64,000 nt of DNA from Streptomyces mutabilis (GCF_014649815.1 NZ_BMTT01000010.1:207303-271302), one strand, 5' to 3'. Shown: positions 8,741 through 19,643, numbered from the stretch's first letter. The notes: generated from the sequence alone by a model not told the origin. Program-made: numbers and translations.

Positions 8741-9225
8741 GAGGACGAGCGTGCCACAGCCTCGATGGCTTCGGGGGAGCGGTCCGCGGGCAGCTCGGGA
8801 CGCGGGTGCGGCTTGGCGTTCTGCAGCACGCCCGCCGACTGCTTCACCGAGGCGGCGACCTTCTGCGGGCCCTTGCTCTTCTTGGCCTTCTTCGCGAAGA
8901 CCACACCGATGAGCGCGAGCAGGCCCGCGACGAGGACGTTCGCCGCGAAGGACAGCAGGAAGCAGACCGCCATGTTCCAGCCGCTCCAGGTCCGGATGCC
9001 GTAGGCCAGCGCGAAGCTCAGCATCGGCAGGGAGAACACCAGGAGCAGGCCGGCCAGCGAGAACGCACCGCCGCTCGTCGCCCCGCGCTTGACGTCCTGC
9101 CTCAGCTGCGCCTTGGCCAGCGCGATCTCGTCGTGCACGAGCGCCGACAATTCCGTGGTCGCCGAGGCGAACAGCTGGCCGATGCTGCGTTCGGTGCCGA
9201 CCGGGCTGCCGTCGGGTGCGCTCAT
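8737..9225 (-). CDS. actinobacterial holin-like membrane protein (superfamily III)
   Basis: A 162-residue protein with an amphipathic N-terminal helix (residues about 12-45), two membrane helices (about 52-75 and 82-108) and a basic, then Pro/Ser-rich cytoplasmic tail beginning KKAKKSKGPQ. This is the arrangement of the phage-holin-like family (DUF1469) that is chromosomal in most Streptomyces and is not evidence of a prophage. The start is ATG at 9225. It is coupled to the downstream hydrolase by a 4-base overlap and lies 105 bases after nhaA. Its function is not established. Confidence 0.8.
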   Translation of the reverse strand: MSAPDGSPVGTERSIGQLFASATTELSALVHDEIALAKAQLRQDVKRGATSGGAFSLAGLLLVFSLPMLSFALAYGIRTWSGWNMAVCFLLSFAANVLVAGLLALIGVVFAKKAKKSKGPQKVAASVKQSAGVLQNAKPHPRPELPADRSPEAIEAVARSSS

Positions 9226-9330
9226 CGCGGTCTCCCTCTTCTGCTGGCTGATCTGCGTACGGTTCCGTGCCGGGTGCCCGCCTGCTGCGGCCGACCGCGT
9301 ACGGTCCGTCTTTTGTACCGTCTCGTCAGA

Positions 9331-10755
9331 TCATGCCGGACCGTCGCCCTCATCGCCTGCCCCGCCCGGCACTTCGGCAAGCCGCGCCGACTCCATCTCC
9401 TCGGCGATCCGGCGGTGCTCGGCGGCCTTCTTCTCGTAGATGGCGGCCACCCGCAGGTGGTACGCGGGGTCGTCCTCCTCGTAGATGTCCGGGACGCCGC
9501 TGAGGTCCTCGTCGCGCTCCTCCGCCTCGGTCAGACGGCGGTACTTGGCGTTACGCACCTTCAGCAGGACGGTGGCCATCAGGGCCGCGACGAGCGAACC
9601 GGTCAGGACGGCGGCCTTCACCTCGTCGGTCAGCGCCGCGTCGCCCTCGAAGGCGAGCTCGCCGATCAGCAGCGACACGGTGAAGCCGATGCCGGCCAGG
9701 GTCGCCACCGCGAGCACGTCGGCCCATTCGAGGTCGTCGCTGAGCGAGGCCCGGGTGAAGCGCGCCGTCAGCCAGGTGCCGCAGAAGATTCCCAGCGTCT
9801 TGCCGACGACGAGCCCGAGGACCACGCCCAGGGTCTCCGGCTTGGTGAACACGTCGGCCAGCGCCCCGCCCGAGATCGACACGCCCGCGCTGAACAGCGC
9901 GAACAGCGGCACGGCCAGACCCGCCGACAGGGGGCGGACGAGGTGTTCGATGTGCTGGCCCGGGGAGTGCCGCTCACCCTCGCGGGTGTGGCAGCGCAGC
10001 ATCAGGCCCATCGCGACACCGGCGATGGTGGCGTGGACGCCGCTGTTGTACATCAGCGCCCAGATCACCAGGCCGAGCGGCACGTACACGTACCAGCCGC
10101 GCACTCCCTTGCGCAGCAGCAGCCAGAAGACCGCGAGGCCGACGACGGCGCCGCCGAGCGCGGCGAAGTTCAGGCTGTCGGTGAAGAAGACCGCGATGAT
10201 CAGGATCGCGAAGAGGTCGTCGACGACGGCGAGCGTCAGCAGGAAGGCGCGCAGGGCGCTCGGCAGGGAGGTGCCGATGACGGCGAGCACGGCGAGCGCG
10301 AAGGCGATGTCGGTGGCGGTGGGCACGGCCCAGCCGGCCAGGGAGCCGCCGCCCGCGGTGGTGGTGAGCGTGTACACCAGGGCCGGTACGGCCATGCCGC
10401 ACAGCGCCGCCACCACCGGAAGCGCGGCGGCCTTCGGGTCCTTCAGGTCTCCGGCGACCAGCTCGCGCTTCAGCTCGATGCCGGCGACGAAGAAGAAGAT
10501 CGCGAGCAGTCCGTCGGCGGCCCAGTGCGCGACCGACAGGTCCAGCCCGAGGGCCTCGGGCCCGAAGTGGAAGTGGCTGACGCTCTCGTAGCTGTCGCCC
10601 AGCGCCGGTATGTTCGCCCACGCCAGTGCGGCGATCGCGGCTATGAGCAGCAGGACGCCGCCGACGGTTTCGGTGCGCAGCGCTTCGGCGACGTAGTTCC
10701 GTTCGGGGAGGGACAGCCGTCCGAAGGCTTTGCGGGGGGTGTGGGGCGCGGTCAC
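9331..10755 (-). CDS. nhaA: Na+/H+ antiporter NhaA
   Basis: A 474-residue inner membrane antiporter exchanging Na+ or Li+ for protons. Twelve or so hydrophobic helices are followed by a hydrophilic C-terminal tail of about 60 residues (residues 415-474). The paired aspartates of the ion site are in LAVVDDLFAI, with a further conserved Asp in ATDIAFAL. GTG at 10755 is preferred because GGAGGA precedes it by 8 bases; an upstream ATG would add residues without homology. It lies downstream of acs, but a strong terminator separates them, so it probably has its own promoter in 10756-10925. Confidence 0.93.
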   Translation of the reverse strand: MTAPHTPRKAFGRLSLPERNYVAEALRTETVGGVLLLIAAIAALAWANIPALGDSYESVSHFHFGPEALGLDLSVAHWAADGLLAIFFFVAGIELKRELVAGDLKDPKAAALPVVAALCGMAVPALVYTLTTTAGGGSLAGWAVPTATDIAFALAVLAVIGTSLPSALRAFLLTLAVVDDLFAILIIAVFFTDSLNFAALGGAVVGLAVFWLLLRKGVRGWYVYVPLGLVIWALMYNSGVHATIAGVAMGLMLRCHTREGERHSPGQHIEHLVRPLSAGLAVPLFALFSAGVSISGGALADVFTKPETLGVVLGLVVGKTLGIFCGTWLTARFTRASLSDDLEWADVLAVATLAGIGFTVSLLIGELAFEGDAALTDEVKAAVLTGSLVAALMATVLLKVRNAKYRRLTEAEERDEDLSGVPDIYEEDDPAYHLRVAAIYEKKAAEHRRIAEEMESARLAEVPGGAGDEGDGPA

Positions 10756-10925
10756 AGGAAGGTCCTCCGGTTGTTGGGCAGCACGGACACGCTTGCCGAC
10801 CAGACTTCCCGGCACACCATGAGGATCTTGTAGAGCTTCTTACGCGTTCCTTAGCCTACCTAAACTGCCGTGGCACTGCCGGGTGACCTTCGTGACGGTA
10901 CGCAACGGGACATAGCGCACGAAAA

Positions 10926-10956
10926 GGGCACCCGGCGGGTCTCGCGCCGGGTGCCC
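10926..10956 (-). terminator. terminator of acs
   Basis: A perfect 12-bp stem (GGGCACCCGGCG with its complement) with a 7-base loop sits 14 bases beyond the acs stop on the minus strand and is followed there by CTTTTCG. It is a good intrinsic terminator. Confidence 0.85.
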
Positions 10957-10970
10957 CTCATGTGGGCGTT

Positions 10971-12926
<1,956 letters not shown>

Positions 12927-13142
12927 GACATCTCCCGTTCTCAGGGTTGTCCGTTGTGTCCCAGGCCACAGCTCATCAGACCCGGGGGGCCGATGACAAG
13001 GGTCGACGGGCAACTGGTTTAGACCTGTCTGGCGTCGCCTGTGCTGGTGGCCAGTGGTCATCAGTACCCACGCACGCCGACGGCGCGGGGTTCAGCGTCT
13101 GTTACGACGCTCACACTCCCCGCGCCTCGGCTCCCGTACCGC

Positions 13143-15680
13143 TCAGGCGGTCAGGTCGGTCTCCAGGACCAGTTCGAACACGCCGTCCGCGGCGCTCACG
13201 GGATCCCCGGAGAGCAGGTACGCCTGGGCCTCGCCCACGTGGAAGTACATGCCGTGCAGCTCCAGGTCTCCCGCGCTCAGGGCTCGGGCCACCGCGTCGT
13301 GGGCGCGCAGGTGCTCCAGTTGCTGGACCACGTTGGCCAGGCAGAGCCGCTCGGCCGCGTCGGCGGGCGGGCGTCCGGCCAGCAGAGGCCAGGACTGCGC
13401 GTCCTCGGACGGGCTCTCCGGGTCCTCGCGGAGCCGTGCCAGGCTCGGCAGCCCGTGCCGCAGCCACCGCTTGAGCGGGGTCTGCGCGCCGCCGGGCTCG
13501 GCGCTGAGCAGCGCCTGCATGGCCCCGCACCCGGAGTGCCCGCACACCGTGATGGACCGCACCTTGAGCACGTCCACCGCGTACTCGATCGCGGCGGCCA
13601 CGGAGTCGTCGCCGCTCTCCTCGCCGGGCAGCGGGACGAGATTGCCCACGTTGCGCACGACGAAGAGGTCGCCGGGTCCGCTCGAGGTGATCATCGAGGT
13701 GACCACCCGAGAGTCGGCGCAGGTCAGGAAGAGCTGGGAGGGCTGCTGTCCCTCGCGGGCCAGCCGGGCCAGCTCGCCGCGGACCAACGGCGCGGTGTTG
13801 CGCTGGAACGCGCTGATGCCACGCGCCAGTTCGCGGCCGCTGATGCCACGCGTCAGTTCCCCGGTGCTGGGGCCGCCGCGGCCGCTGGGAGCACCGGTGA
13901 CACCCGTACCGGTGAGCTTGCCCCGCCCGTCGGAGCCGTCCGACCCGTCCGGCCCGTCCGCCACGCTCTGTCCGCTCGGTCGGCCGGGCGGTCCGGTCAC
14001 CGCCTCGGTGTCCGTGCCGGTCTCGCCCTGCCCGTCGGCGCCGGACGGGGGCGTCGGCTGCGGGGGCTCGCACTGGTGGTTGCGCCAGGGAGTCCAGGGG
14101 CGGCAGCGGCAGCCGTCCGTGTCGGCCGGTTCGGAGATGCGGGTGCCGGGGCGGCGGCCGGTGATGTCGACGCGACCCCCCTGCGCGGTGTGCGTCTTCT
14201 GCCAGTCCTGCAGGGTCTCGTACGCCGCGTGGTCCATGAACGACCCGTCCAGTTCCACGACGGTGTCCGCCCCTTGGGGCACCTGATGCAGGACCCGGCT
14301 GAGCCGCGGCACCGCGAGGAACGTCAACTGGCCGCGCACGTGCACGTGGTGGACCCCGTCGGTCTCGTCATGCTTGATCCGGGTGCGGGTCAGGCGGTGC
14401 AGGGCGACGCCGACGGCCACGGCGATGCCCAGCGCGACGCCCTCCAGGACGCCGAAGAACACCACGCCGCCGGTGGTGACGGCGTAGACCAGCACCTCGC
14501 GGTGGCGGGTCACCGTGCGGATGTGGTTCAGCGACACCATCTTCAGGCCGACGGCCATGACCAGGGCGGCGAGCGAGGCGAGCGGGATGAGCTCCAGGGC
14601 CGGAACCAGCAGCAGCGTGGCGATCAGTACGAGAACGCCGTGCAGCATCGTGGAGTTCCGGCTGACGGCGCCGGCGGACACGTTCGCGGTGCTGCGTACG
14701 GCCACACCGGCGATGGGCAGCCCGCCGAGCGCGCCGGAGACGATGTTGCCTGCGCCCTGTCCGAGCAGCTCACGGTCGAGGTCGGAGCGCTTGACCCGGC
14801 CGGTCAGACCGGGCCGGGCGGAGACCAGCTTGTCGACGGCGACCGCGCCGAGCAGGGACTGCACACTGCACACCAGCGTGGTGGTGAGCACGGCGGCGAC
14901 CAGGCCGAGCACCGGGCCGTCGGGCAGCGTGGCCAGGGCGTGGCTGCTCCAGGAGGGCAGGTCGACCTTGGGCAGGCGGAGCCCGGCGAGGGCCGCGACC
15001 GCGGTGGCGCCGGCGACGGCGATGAGGGCGGCGGGGAGCTTGCCCAGCAATCGGCCGGCCTTGCCCGGGACGCGCGGCCACAGGAACAGCAGGGTCAGGG
15101 TCAGCACGCTCGCCGCCACGTCGGCGGGGCGCAGGTTCGCCAACTGGGCGGGCAGCGCGAGCAGGTTGTCCGGCACGGAGCTCTGCGGGGTACCGCCGAG
15201 GACGATGTGCAGCTGGGCGACGGCGATGGTGACGCCGATGCCGGCGAGCATGCCGTGCACGATGGCGGGGCTGACGGCGAGCGCGGAGCGTGCCACGCGC
15301 AGGCAGCCCAGGCCGAGTTGGGCGATACCGGCGAGAACCGTGATGGCGCAGGTCGTGCGCCATCCGTACTGCTGGATGAGGTCGGCGGTGACCACGGTGA
15401 GCCCGGCGGCGGGTCCGCTGACCTGGAGGGGGCAGCCGCCGAGCCATCCGACGACGATCCCGCCCACCGCGGCGGCGACGAGGCCGGCCTGGAGGGGGGC
15501 GCCGGTGGCGAGGGCGATGCCCAGGGAGAGGGGCAGGGCGATCAGGAAGACCGCGATCGAGGCCGACACGTCGGCGCCCGCGAGGCGAAAGTGCCCGCGG
15601 CCGCCGGGCGGCGGACTGTGCGGTGGGTGGACGTGCTCGGTCCGGGCCGATTCGGCGCGGGCGGGGACGCAGGATGACAT
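13143..15680 (-). CDS. SulP anion transporter fused to beta-carbonic anhydrase
   Basis: An 845-residue fusion. Residues about 25-420 are a SulP membrane domain with about 12 helices, followed by a STAS domain (about 430-510, VVELDGSFMDHAAYETL) and a Pro/Gly/Asp-rich linker. Residues about 625-845 are a beta-carbonic anhydrase with zinc ligands Cys654, His715 and Cys718 plus the Asp656/Arg658 dyad in CADSR. Such fusions are thought to couple bicarbonate transport with CO2 hydration. The linker contains a short tandem duplication (RGIS...RGIS). The ATG at 15680 has a weak ribosome site. It is divergent from the deacetylase gene. Confidence 0.9.
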   Translation of the reverse strand: MSSCVPARAESARTEHVHPPHSPPPGGRGHFRLAGADVSASIAVFLIALPLSLGIALATGAPLQAGLVAAAVGGIVVGWLGGCPLQVSGPAAGLTVVTADLIQQYGWRTTCAITVLAGIAQLGLGCLRVARSALAVSPAIVHGMLAGIGVTIAVAQLHIVLGGTPQSSVPDNLLALPAQLANLRPADVAASVLTLTLLFLWPRVPGKAGRLLGKLPAALIAVAGATAVAALAGLRLPKVDLPSWSSHALATLPDGPVLGLVAAVLTTTLVCSVQSLLGAVAVDKLVSARPGLTGRVKRSDLDRELLGQGAGNIVSGALGGLPIAGVAVRSTANVSAGAVSRNSTMLHGVLVLIATLLLVPALELIPLASLAALVMAVGLKMVSLNHIRTVTRHREVLVYAVTTGGVVFFGVLEGVALGIAVAVGVALHRLTRTRIKHDETDGVHHVHVRGQLTFLAVPRLSRVLHQVPQGADTVVELDGSFMDHAAYETLQDWQKTHTAQGGRVDITGRRPGTRISEPADTDGCRCRPWTPWRNHQCEPPQPTPPSGADGQGETGTDTEAVTGPPGRPSGQSVADGPDGSDGSDGRGKLTGTGVTGAPSGRGGPSTGELTRGISGRELARGISAFQRNTAPLVRGELARLAREGQQPSQLFLTCADSRVVTSMITSSGPGDLFVVRNVGNLVPLPGEESGDDSVAAAIEYAVDVLKVRSITVCGHSGCGAMQALLSAEPGGAQTPLKRWLRHGLPSLARLREDPESPSEDAQSWPLLAGRPPADAAERLCLANVVQQLEHLRAHDAVARALSAGDLELHGMYFHVGEAQAYLLSGDPVSAADGVFELVLETDLTA

Positions 15681-15999
15681 CTTTTCCCGTCTCCTACAGC
15701 GGCGGGATACCGAGCGCCCGGCGGACGCTCGGTGCGTACGTGATGAGCGCTGTGAACGCGCTGGCGATTGCGCTCAGTAAATAGATCGTAATTCAGAGTA
15801 AAGGGGGGGCATAGACTTTTCGCGCAAATGGAGTAATGCGCCGCTCAAGTGAGTGAATCCATACATTTCATCGGCTTGTCGTACTAATTCCTTCTCGCAT
15901 GCGTGCCACCTTGACGGCGCTGACGCCACGTCCCGGCTCAGCACCCGACATCGCCGTCGTCGGCGTTGGTCCCGAGAGAAGGAAGAAGGTGGGCGGAAC
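15681..15999. other. divergent promoter region, locally AT-rich
   Basis: This 319-base gap separates the divergent SulP-anhydrase and deacetylase genes. Bases 15775-15830 are distinctly AT-rich for this genome and are a likely place for promoters, but no hexamer pair is convincing. A 30-codon frame on the minus strand (start near 15863) lacks a ribosome site and is not called. Confidence 0.4.
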
Positions 16000-17280
16000 A
16001 TGGCCGCCACCCACAGGATCGCCGCGCGCACCGTGATCGCCGCCGCGGTCTGCGCCGCGTCGCTCGCCGGTTGTGCGATCGACAGCGGTACCGGTTCCGG
16101 TCAAGGCACGCGGGGTCCGCAGAAGGAGAAGGGGGAGGCGGCGCCGGCACCCAAGAACGCGGTCCGCCTGATCGGCGACGGTTCCACCGCGTACACCGGG
16201 GCCCAGCCGCACCTGCCCCGGCCCGAGCGCCTCAAGCCCGGCCAGAAGCCCCCGCAGTTCGTGGTGTTCTCCTGGGACGGCGCGGGCGAGGACAGTCAGA
16301 AGCTGTTCTCCCACTTCCGTGAAGTGGCCAAGGAGAACAACGCGACGATGACGTACTTCTTGAGCGGCGTGTACATGCTGCCGGAGGAGAAGCGGGACCT
16401 GTACCGGGCACCACAGCACTCCCCGGGCCGCTCCGACATCGGCTTCAACGACGAGCAGGGCATCGCCGACACCGTCGAGCAGCTGCGGCTGGCGTGGCTG
16501 GAGGGCAACGAGATCGGCACCCACTTCAACGGGCACTTCTGCGGCCCCGGCGGGGTCGGCGACTGGTCCGTGGAGGAGTGGAAGGCCGAGATCAGGCAGG
16601 CCAAGCAGTTCGTGAAGACCTGGAAGACCAACACCGGGTCGAAGAACGCGGCGCCCTTGCCCTTCGACTACGACAAGGAGCTGATCGGCGCCCGTACCCC
16701 GTGCCTCGAGGGGCAGGAGAACTTCGTCAAGGCCGCCGGTGACATGGGCTTCCGCTACGACAGCAGCGGCGTGAACAACCAGGTCTGGCCGAAGAAGAAG
16801 CACGGCCTTTGGGACGTGTCGATGCAGCTCGTGCCCTTCCCCGGGCACACCTTCGAGCAGCTCACCATGGACTACAACTTCATGGTCAACCAGTCCGGCA
16901 CCACCACCCAGGGCGACCCGGCCAAGCACGAGTTCTGGGGCGACCAGATGCGCGACGGCTTGCTCCAGGGTTTCCAGCGCGCCTACGACGGCAACCGCGC
17001 ACCCCTGATCATCGGCAACCACTTCGAGTCCTGGAACGGCGGCACCTACATGCGCGCCGTCGAGGAGGTCGTCGAGAATGTGTGCACCAAGGACGAGGTG
17101 CGCTGCGTCTCCTTCCGGCAGCTCGTGGACTGGCTGGACGCCCAGGACCCCAAGGTGCTGAAGAAGCTGCGCACCCTGGACGTCGGTGAGGCACCGAAGA
17201 AGGGCTGGGCTTCCTTCCTGTCGGCCGACCCCGCCCCGGCGCCGAAGGGCGTTCCCGGAGCCCCGGCCGCCAAGCCGTAG
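16000..17280 (+). CDS. lipoprotein with polysaccharide-deacetylase-like domain
   Basis: A 426-residue secreted lipoprotein. The N-terminus is a signal peptide ending in the lipobox LAGC (Cys25), followed by a Gly/Ser/Lys linker. The mature part resembles the NodB-type deacetylase fold: VFSWDGAGED corresponds to motif 1, EIGTHFNGH to the His-rich motif 2 and the ARTPC region to motif 3. The Asp and His residues suggest metal-dependent deacetylation of a cell-wall or extracellular glycan. ATG at 16000 is chosen because it begins the signal peptide; the preceding purine-rich stretch is a plausible ribosome site. Its 3' end faces the ATPase gene at 17329. Confidence 0.85.
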   Translation: MAATHRIAARTVIAAAVCAASLAGCAIDSGTGSGQGTRGPQKEKGEAAPAPKNAVRLIGDGSTAYTGAQPHLPRPERLKPGQKPPQFVVFSWDGAGEDSQKLFSHFREVAKENNATMTYFLSGVYMLPEEKRDLYRAPQHSPGRSDIGFNDEQGIADTVEQLRLAWLEGNEIGTHFNGHFCGPGGVGDWSVEEWKAEIRQAKQFVKTWKTNTGSKNAAPLPFDYDKELIGARTPCLEGQENFVKAAGDMGFRYDSSGVNNQVWPKKKHGLWDVSMQLVPFPGHTFEQLTMDYNFMVNQSGTTTQGDPAKHEFWGDQMRDGLLQGFQRAYDGNRAPLIIGNHFESWNGGTYMRAVEEVVENVCTKDEVRCVSFRQLVDWLDAQDPKVLKKLRTLDVGEAPKKGWASFLSADPAPAPKGVPGAPAAKP

Positions 17281-17328
17281 CCGCCCGGCGGGGCGGGCGC
17301 GAGCCCCCGAGGGCCGATGGCGCCGGTG

Positions 17329-18309
17329 TCACGCCGGGGCGACGGCCGCCTCCCCGAGGACGAAGCCGGGGTCGACCTGCGCCGCCAGGTCGGCCCCGGT
17401 GCGCTCGTTGCCCCAGCTGCGGGCGTTCTTCAGGTGGAAGTGGACCATCTGGCGCGTGTAGCGGTCCCAGTCCCGCGAGTCGTACGTCGCGTCGGCGGCC
17501 GTGCCCAGCCTGTGCAGCGCGCGGCGGTTGGCGTCCTCCAAGAGCTCGAACCGGGGCGGGCGGCCCTTCTCCATGGCGCGCACCCAGTCCGAGTGGCCGA
17601 CGGTCGTCAGGAGGTCGTCCCCGACCTGTTCGCGCAGGAAGTCGAGGTCGTCCGGCCCCTGCACCTTGTTGCCGACGACCTTCAGGTTGATGCCGAAGTC
17701 GCGGGCGTACTCCTTGTACTGGCGGTAGACGGAGACGCCCTTCCGGGTCGGCTCGGCGACGAGGAACGTGATGTCGAAGCGGGTGAACATGCCGGAGGCG
17801 AACGAGTCCGAACCCGCGGTCATGTCGACCACCACGTACTCGTCACGGCCGTCGACCAGGTGGTTCAGACACAGCTCCACCGCTCCCGTCTTGGAGTGGT
17901 AGCAGGCGACTCCCAGGTCGGCTTCCGTGAAGGGCCCGGTGACCATCAGGCGGACGGTCCCGGCGTCGAGTTCCACCGACCGGGCGCAGGCGTCGTAGAC
18001 CGGATTGTCCTCGCGCACCCGCAGCAGGCGCGAGCCCCCGCCGGGTGGAGTGGTCTTGATCATCGTCGCCGCGGAGGCGATCCGCGGGTTGGTCCCGCGC
18101 AAATGGTCCTTGATCAGCGGCAGGTGCTCGCCCATCGCGGGGAGCCCGGCCGCCTCCGCCTCGTCGAGGCCCAGCGCGGCTCCCAGGTGCTGGTTGATGT
18201 CGGCGTCGATGGCGACGACGGGCGCACCTGCGGCGGCGAGATGGCGGATGAACAGGGAGGACAGCGTGGTCTTGCCGCTGCCGCCCTTCCCGACGAAAGC
18301 AATTTTCAT
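17329..18309 (-). CDS. CooC/MinD-like P-loop ATPase
   Basis: A 326-residue ATPase of the SIMIBI class. Residues 1-17 carry the deviant Walker A KGGSGKTT with both lysines, followed by VAIDADINQHLG (switch I) and VVVDMTAGSD (Walker B-like), a set typical of CooC-type maturation factors and MinD/ParA proteins. No partner metalloenzyme gene is adjacent, so the client is unknown. The start is ATG at 18309 or GTG at 18315; both give the P-loop at the extreme N-terminus. It is divergent from the Fic-like gene 110 bases away. Confidence 0.85.
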   Translation of the reverse strand: MKIAFVGKGGSGKTTLSSLFIRHLAAAGAPVVAIDADINQHLGAALGLDEAEAAGLPAMGEHLPLIKDHLRGTNPRIASAATMIKTTPPGGGSRLLRVREDNPVYDACARSVELDAGTVRLMVTGPFTEADLGVACYHSKTGAVELCLNHLVDGRDEYVVVDMTAGSDSFASGMFTRFDITFLVAEPTRKGVSVYRQYKEYARDFGINLKVVGNKVQGPDDLDFLREQVGDDLLTTVGHSDWVRAMEKGRPPRFELLEDANRRALHRLGTAADATYDSRDWDRYTRQMVHFHLKNARSWGNERTGADLAAQVDPGFVLGEAAVAPA

Positions 18310-18410
18310 GTTCACCAAGCGTAGCGAAGTGTTGGCTGTCCGTGACGCGAGTGTCCGGGGAAGGTGAAGAAGACCACTCATTCGTGGGGCGGAGCACAGG
18401 GGTGCGTAAT

Positions 18411-18430
18411 GTCGTACTCATGAGTACGAC
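18411..18430. promoter_or_regulatory. 20-bp perfect palindrome across a start codon
   Basis: GTCGTACTCA is followed directly by its exact reverse complement, and the central ATG is the start codon of the Fic-like gene. Such a palindrome could be an operator for autorepression or an mRNA hairpin that blocks initiation. No known regulator motif is recognised. Confidence 0.55.
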
Positions 18431-19244
18431 AGGCGCGACCGCCGATCCGCTCGCGGCCCTGGGCGAACTGCCCGGCGTGGCCGAGTCCGTCGAGTCCGTG
18501 CGCAAGGCCGTGGACCGGGTCTACGGCCACCGGATCATGCGGCGTCGCAGCAACGCGATCACCTCGGAGGCCGCACTGCGCGGCGCCCGGGGTTCGGCGG
18601 CGCTGTCCGGGGCGGACTGGGCTTTGGAGGAGGTGCGCAGGCGCAGCGACTTCAGCGGTGACGACGAGGCGCGCGCCGTGGGCGCGGCCCTGCGGCTGAC
18701 CGCCGAGGCGGGGCAGCTGCTGTCCATCTGGCGCCAGTCGCCGCTGCGTGTGCTGGCCCGGCTGCACCTGGTGGCCGCGGCGGACAAGGCCGACCAGGTG
18801 GGGCGGCCCCGCCAGGAGGGCGAGGCGGTGGCCGAGCCGCTCGTGGAGCTGCCGCTGCCGGGCGCCGAGGAGGTGCACGGCCGGCTGGACGGCCTGGCCG
18901 GGCTGGTCATGGCGGGCGGTTCCGCGCCGGCGCTGGTGACGGCGGCCGTCGTGCACGGCGAGCTGCTGGCGCTGCGGCCCTTCACCTCGCACAACGGTCT
19001 GGTCGCGCGCGCGGCCGAACGCATCGTCCTGATCGGCAGCGGCCTCGACCCGAAGTCCGTCTGTGCCGCCGAGGTCGGTCACGCCGAACTGGGCCGCGCG
19101 GCCTACCTGGCAGCGCTGGACGGCTACGCCTCCGGGACGCCGGAGGGCATGGCCGCGTGGATCGCGCACTGCGGCCGGGCGGTCGAGCTGGGCGCGCGCG
19201 AGTCGACGGCGGTGTGCGAGGCGCTTCAACGCGGGGCGGCGTGA
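18420..19244 (+). CDS. Fic-fold protein with degenerate active site
   Basis: A 274-residue protein of the Fic/DOC family. The segment LRPFTSHNGLVARA (residues 185-196) aligns with the Fic signature HPFx(D/E)GNGRxxR, but the catalytic His is Arg186, the acidic residue is Ser190 and the GNGR core is HNGL. AMP transfer by the usual mechanism is therefore unlikely, and the protein may be a binding or regulatory relic. ATG at 18420 sits inside a 20-bp palindrome; GTG at 18402 is an alternative in-frame start. In S. coelicolor the apparent counterpart has been annotated as an oxidoreductase, which the sequence does not support. Confidence 0.8.
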   Translation: MSTTGATADPLAALGELPGVAESVESVRKAVDRVYGHRIMRRRSNAITSEAALRGARGSAALSGADWALEEVRRRSDFSGDDEARAVGAALRLTAEAGQLLSIWRQSPLRVLARLHLVAAADKADQVGRPRQEGEAVAEPLVELPLPGAEEVHGRLDGLAGLVMAGGSAPALVTAAVVHGELLALRPFTSHNGLVARAAERIVLIGSGLDPKSVCAAEVGHAELGRAAYLAALDGYASGTPEGMAAWIAHCGRAVELGARESTAVCEALQRGAA

Positions 19245-19267
19245 CGGCGGGGCAGAGCCCGGCGCGC

Positions 19268-19462
19268 AAGAACGCAAATGCGGCGGTACGAGAATTCGTA
19301 CCGCCGCTGGCATGACCACCGGGGTACCAAGCGTCCTCGATGTGTTGCCCATCAGGTCGGGGACTTTGCCCGTCACCTGGTGCGGCTGGCCCGTAATCGA
19401 CGGGTCGACGTCGCGTGGGTGCCCGATGTCCATGCTCGGTCCGTGGGGCCAATTGCGTTCTT
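19268..19462. ncRNA. 6S-like RNA (scr3559 type)
   Basis: This 195-base segment of a 399-base gap is closed by a perfect 10-bp inverted repeat, AAGAACGCAA (19268-19277) with TTGCGTTCTT (19453-19462). Length and closed-end architecture fit 6S RNA, which binds RNA polymerase holoenzyme. From memory, S. coelicolor has a 6S-like RNA, scr3559, of about this size between the same two genes. A 12-bp GC-rich hairpin at 19280-19307 lies just inside the left end. If transcribed leftwards this would sit by the 3' end and resemble a terminator, so the minus strand is slightly favoured, but orientation is unresolved. Confidence 0.6.
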
Positions 19463-19643
19463 AAGGTGATCCTTTCGGATGTCCTTGGTCTCGCGGGCCG
19501 TTGACTCCTTTGTACTCCTGCGCCGGAGCAAGCGGAAGTGCATACCGAACTTCTTTACGTTTGCGTTCATACGCGGGTGAAAGGGCGGGTCGGAGAATCC
19601 GCGCACGCACATCGGCGCGTGCGGGCGGGGGGCGGGTCGGGGG

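Noticed and set aside
8737-9225. Holin-like gene as evidence of a prophage
   Set aside because: This family is a normal chromosomal membrane protein in Streptomyces, and no phage genes are nearby.
15774-15863. A 30-codon minus-strand peptide before the SulP gene
   Set aside because: No ribosome binding site and no coding bias; it lies in an AT-rich promoter region.
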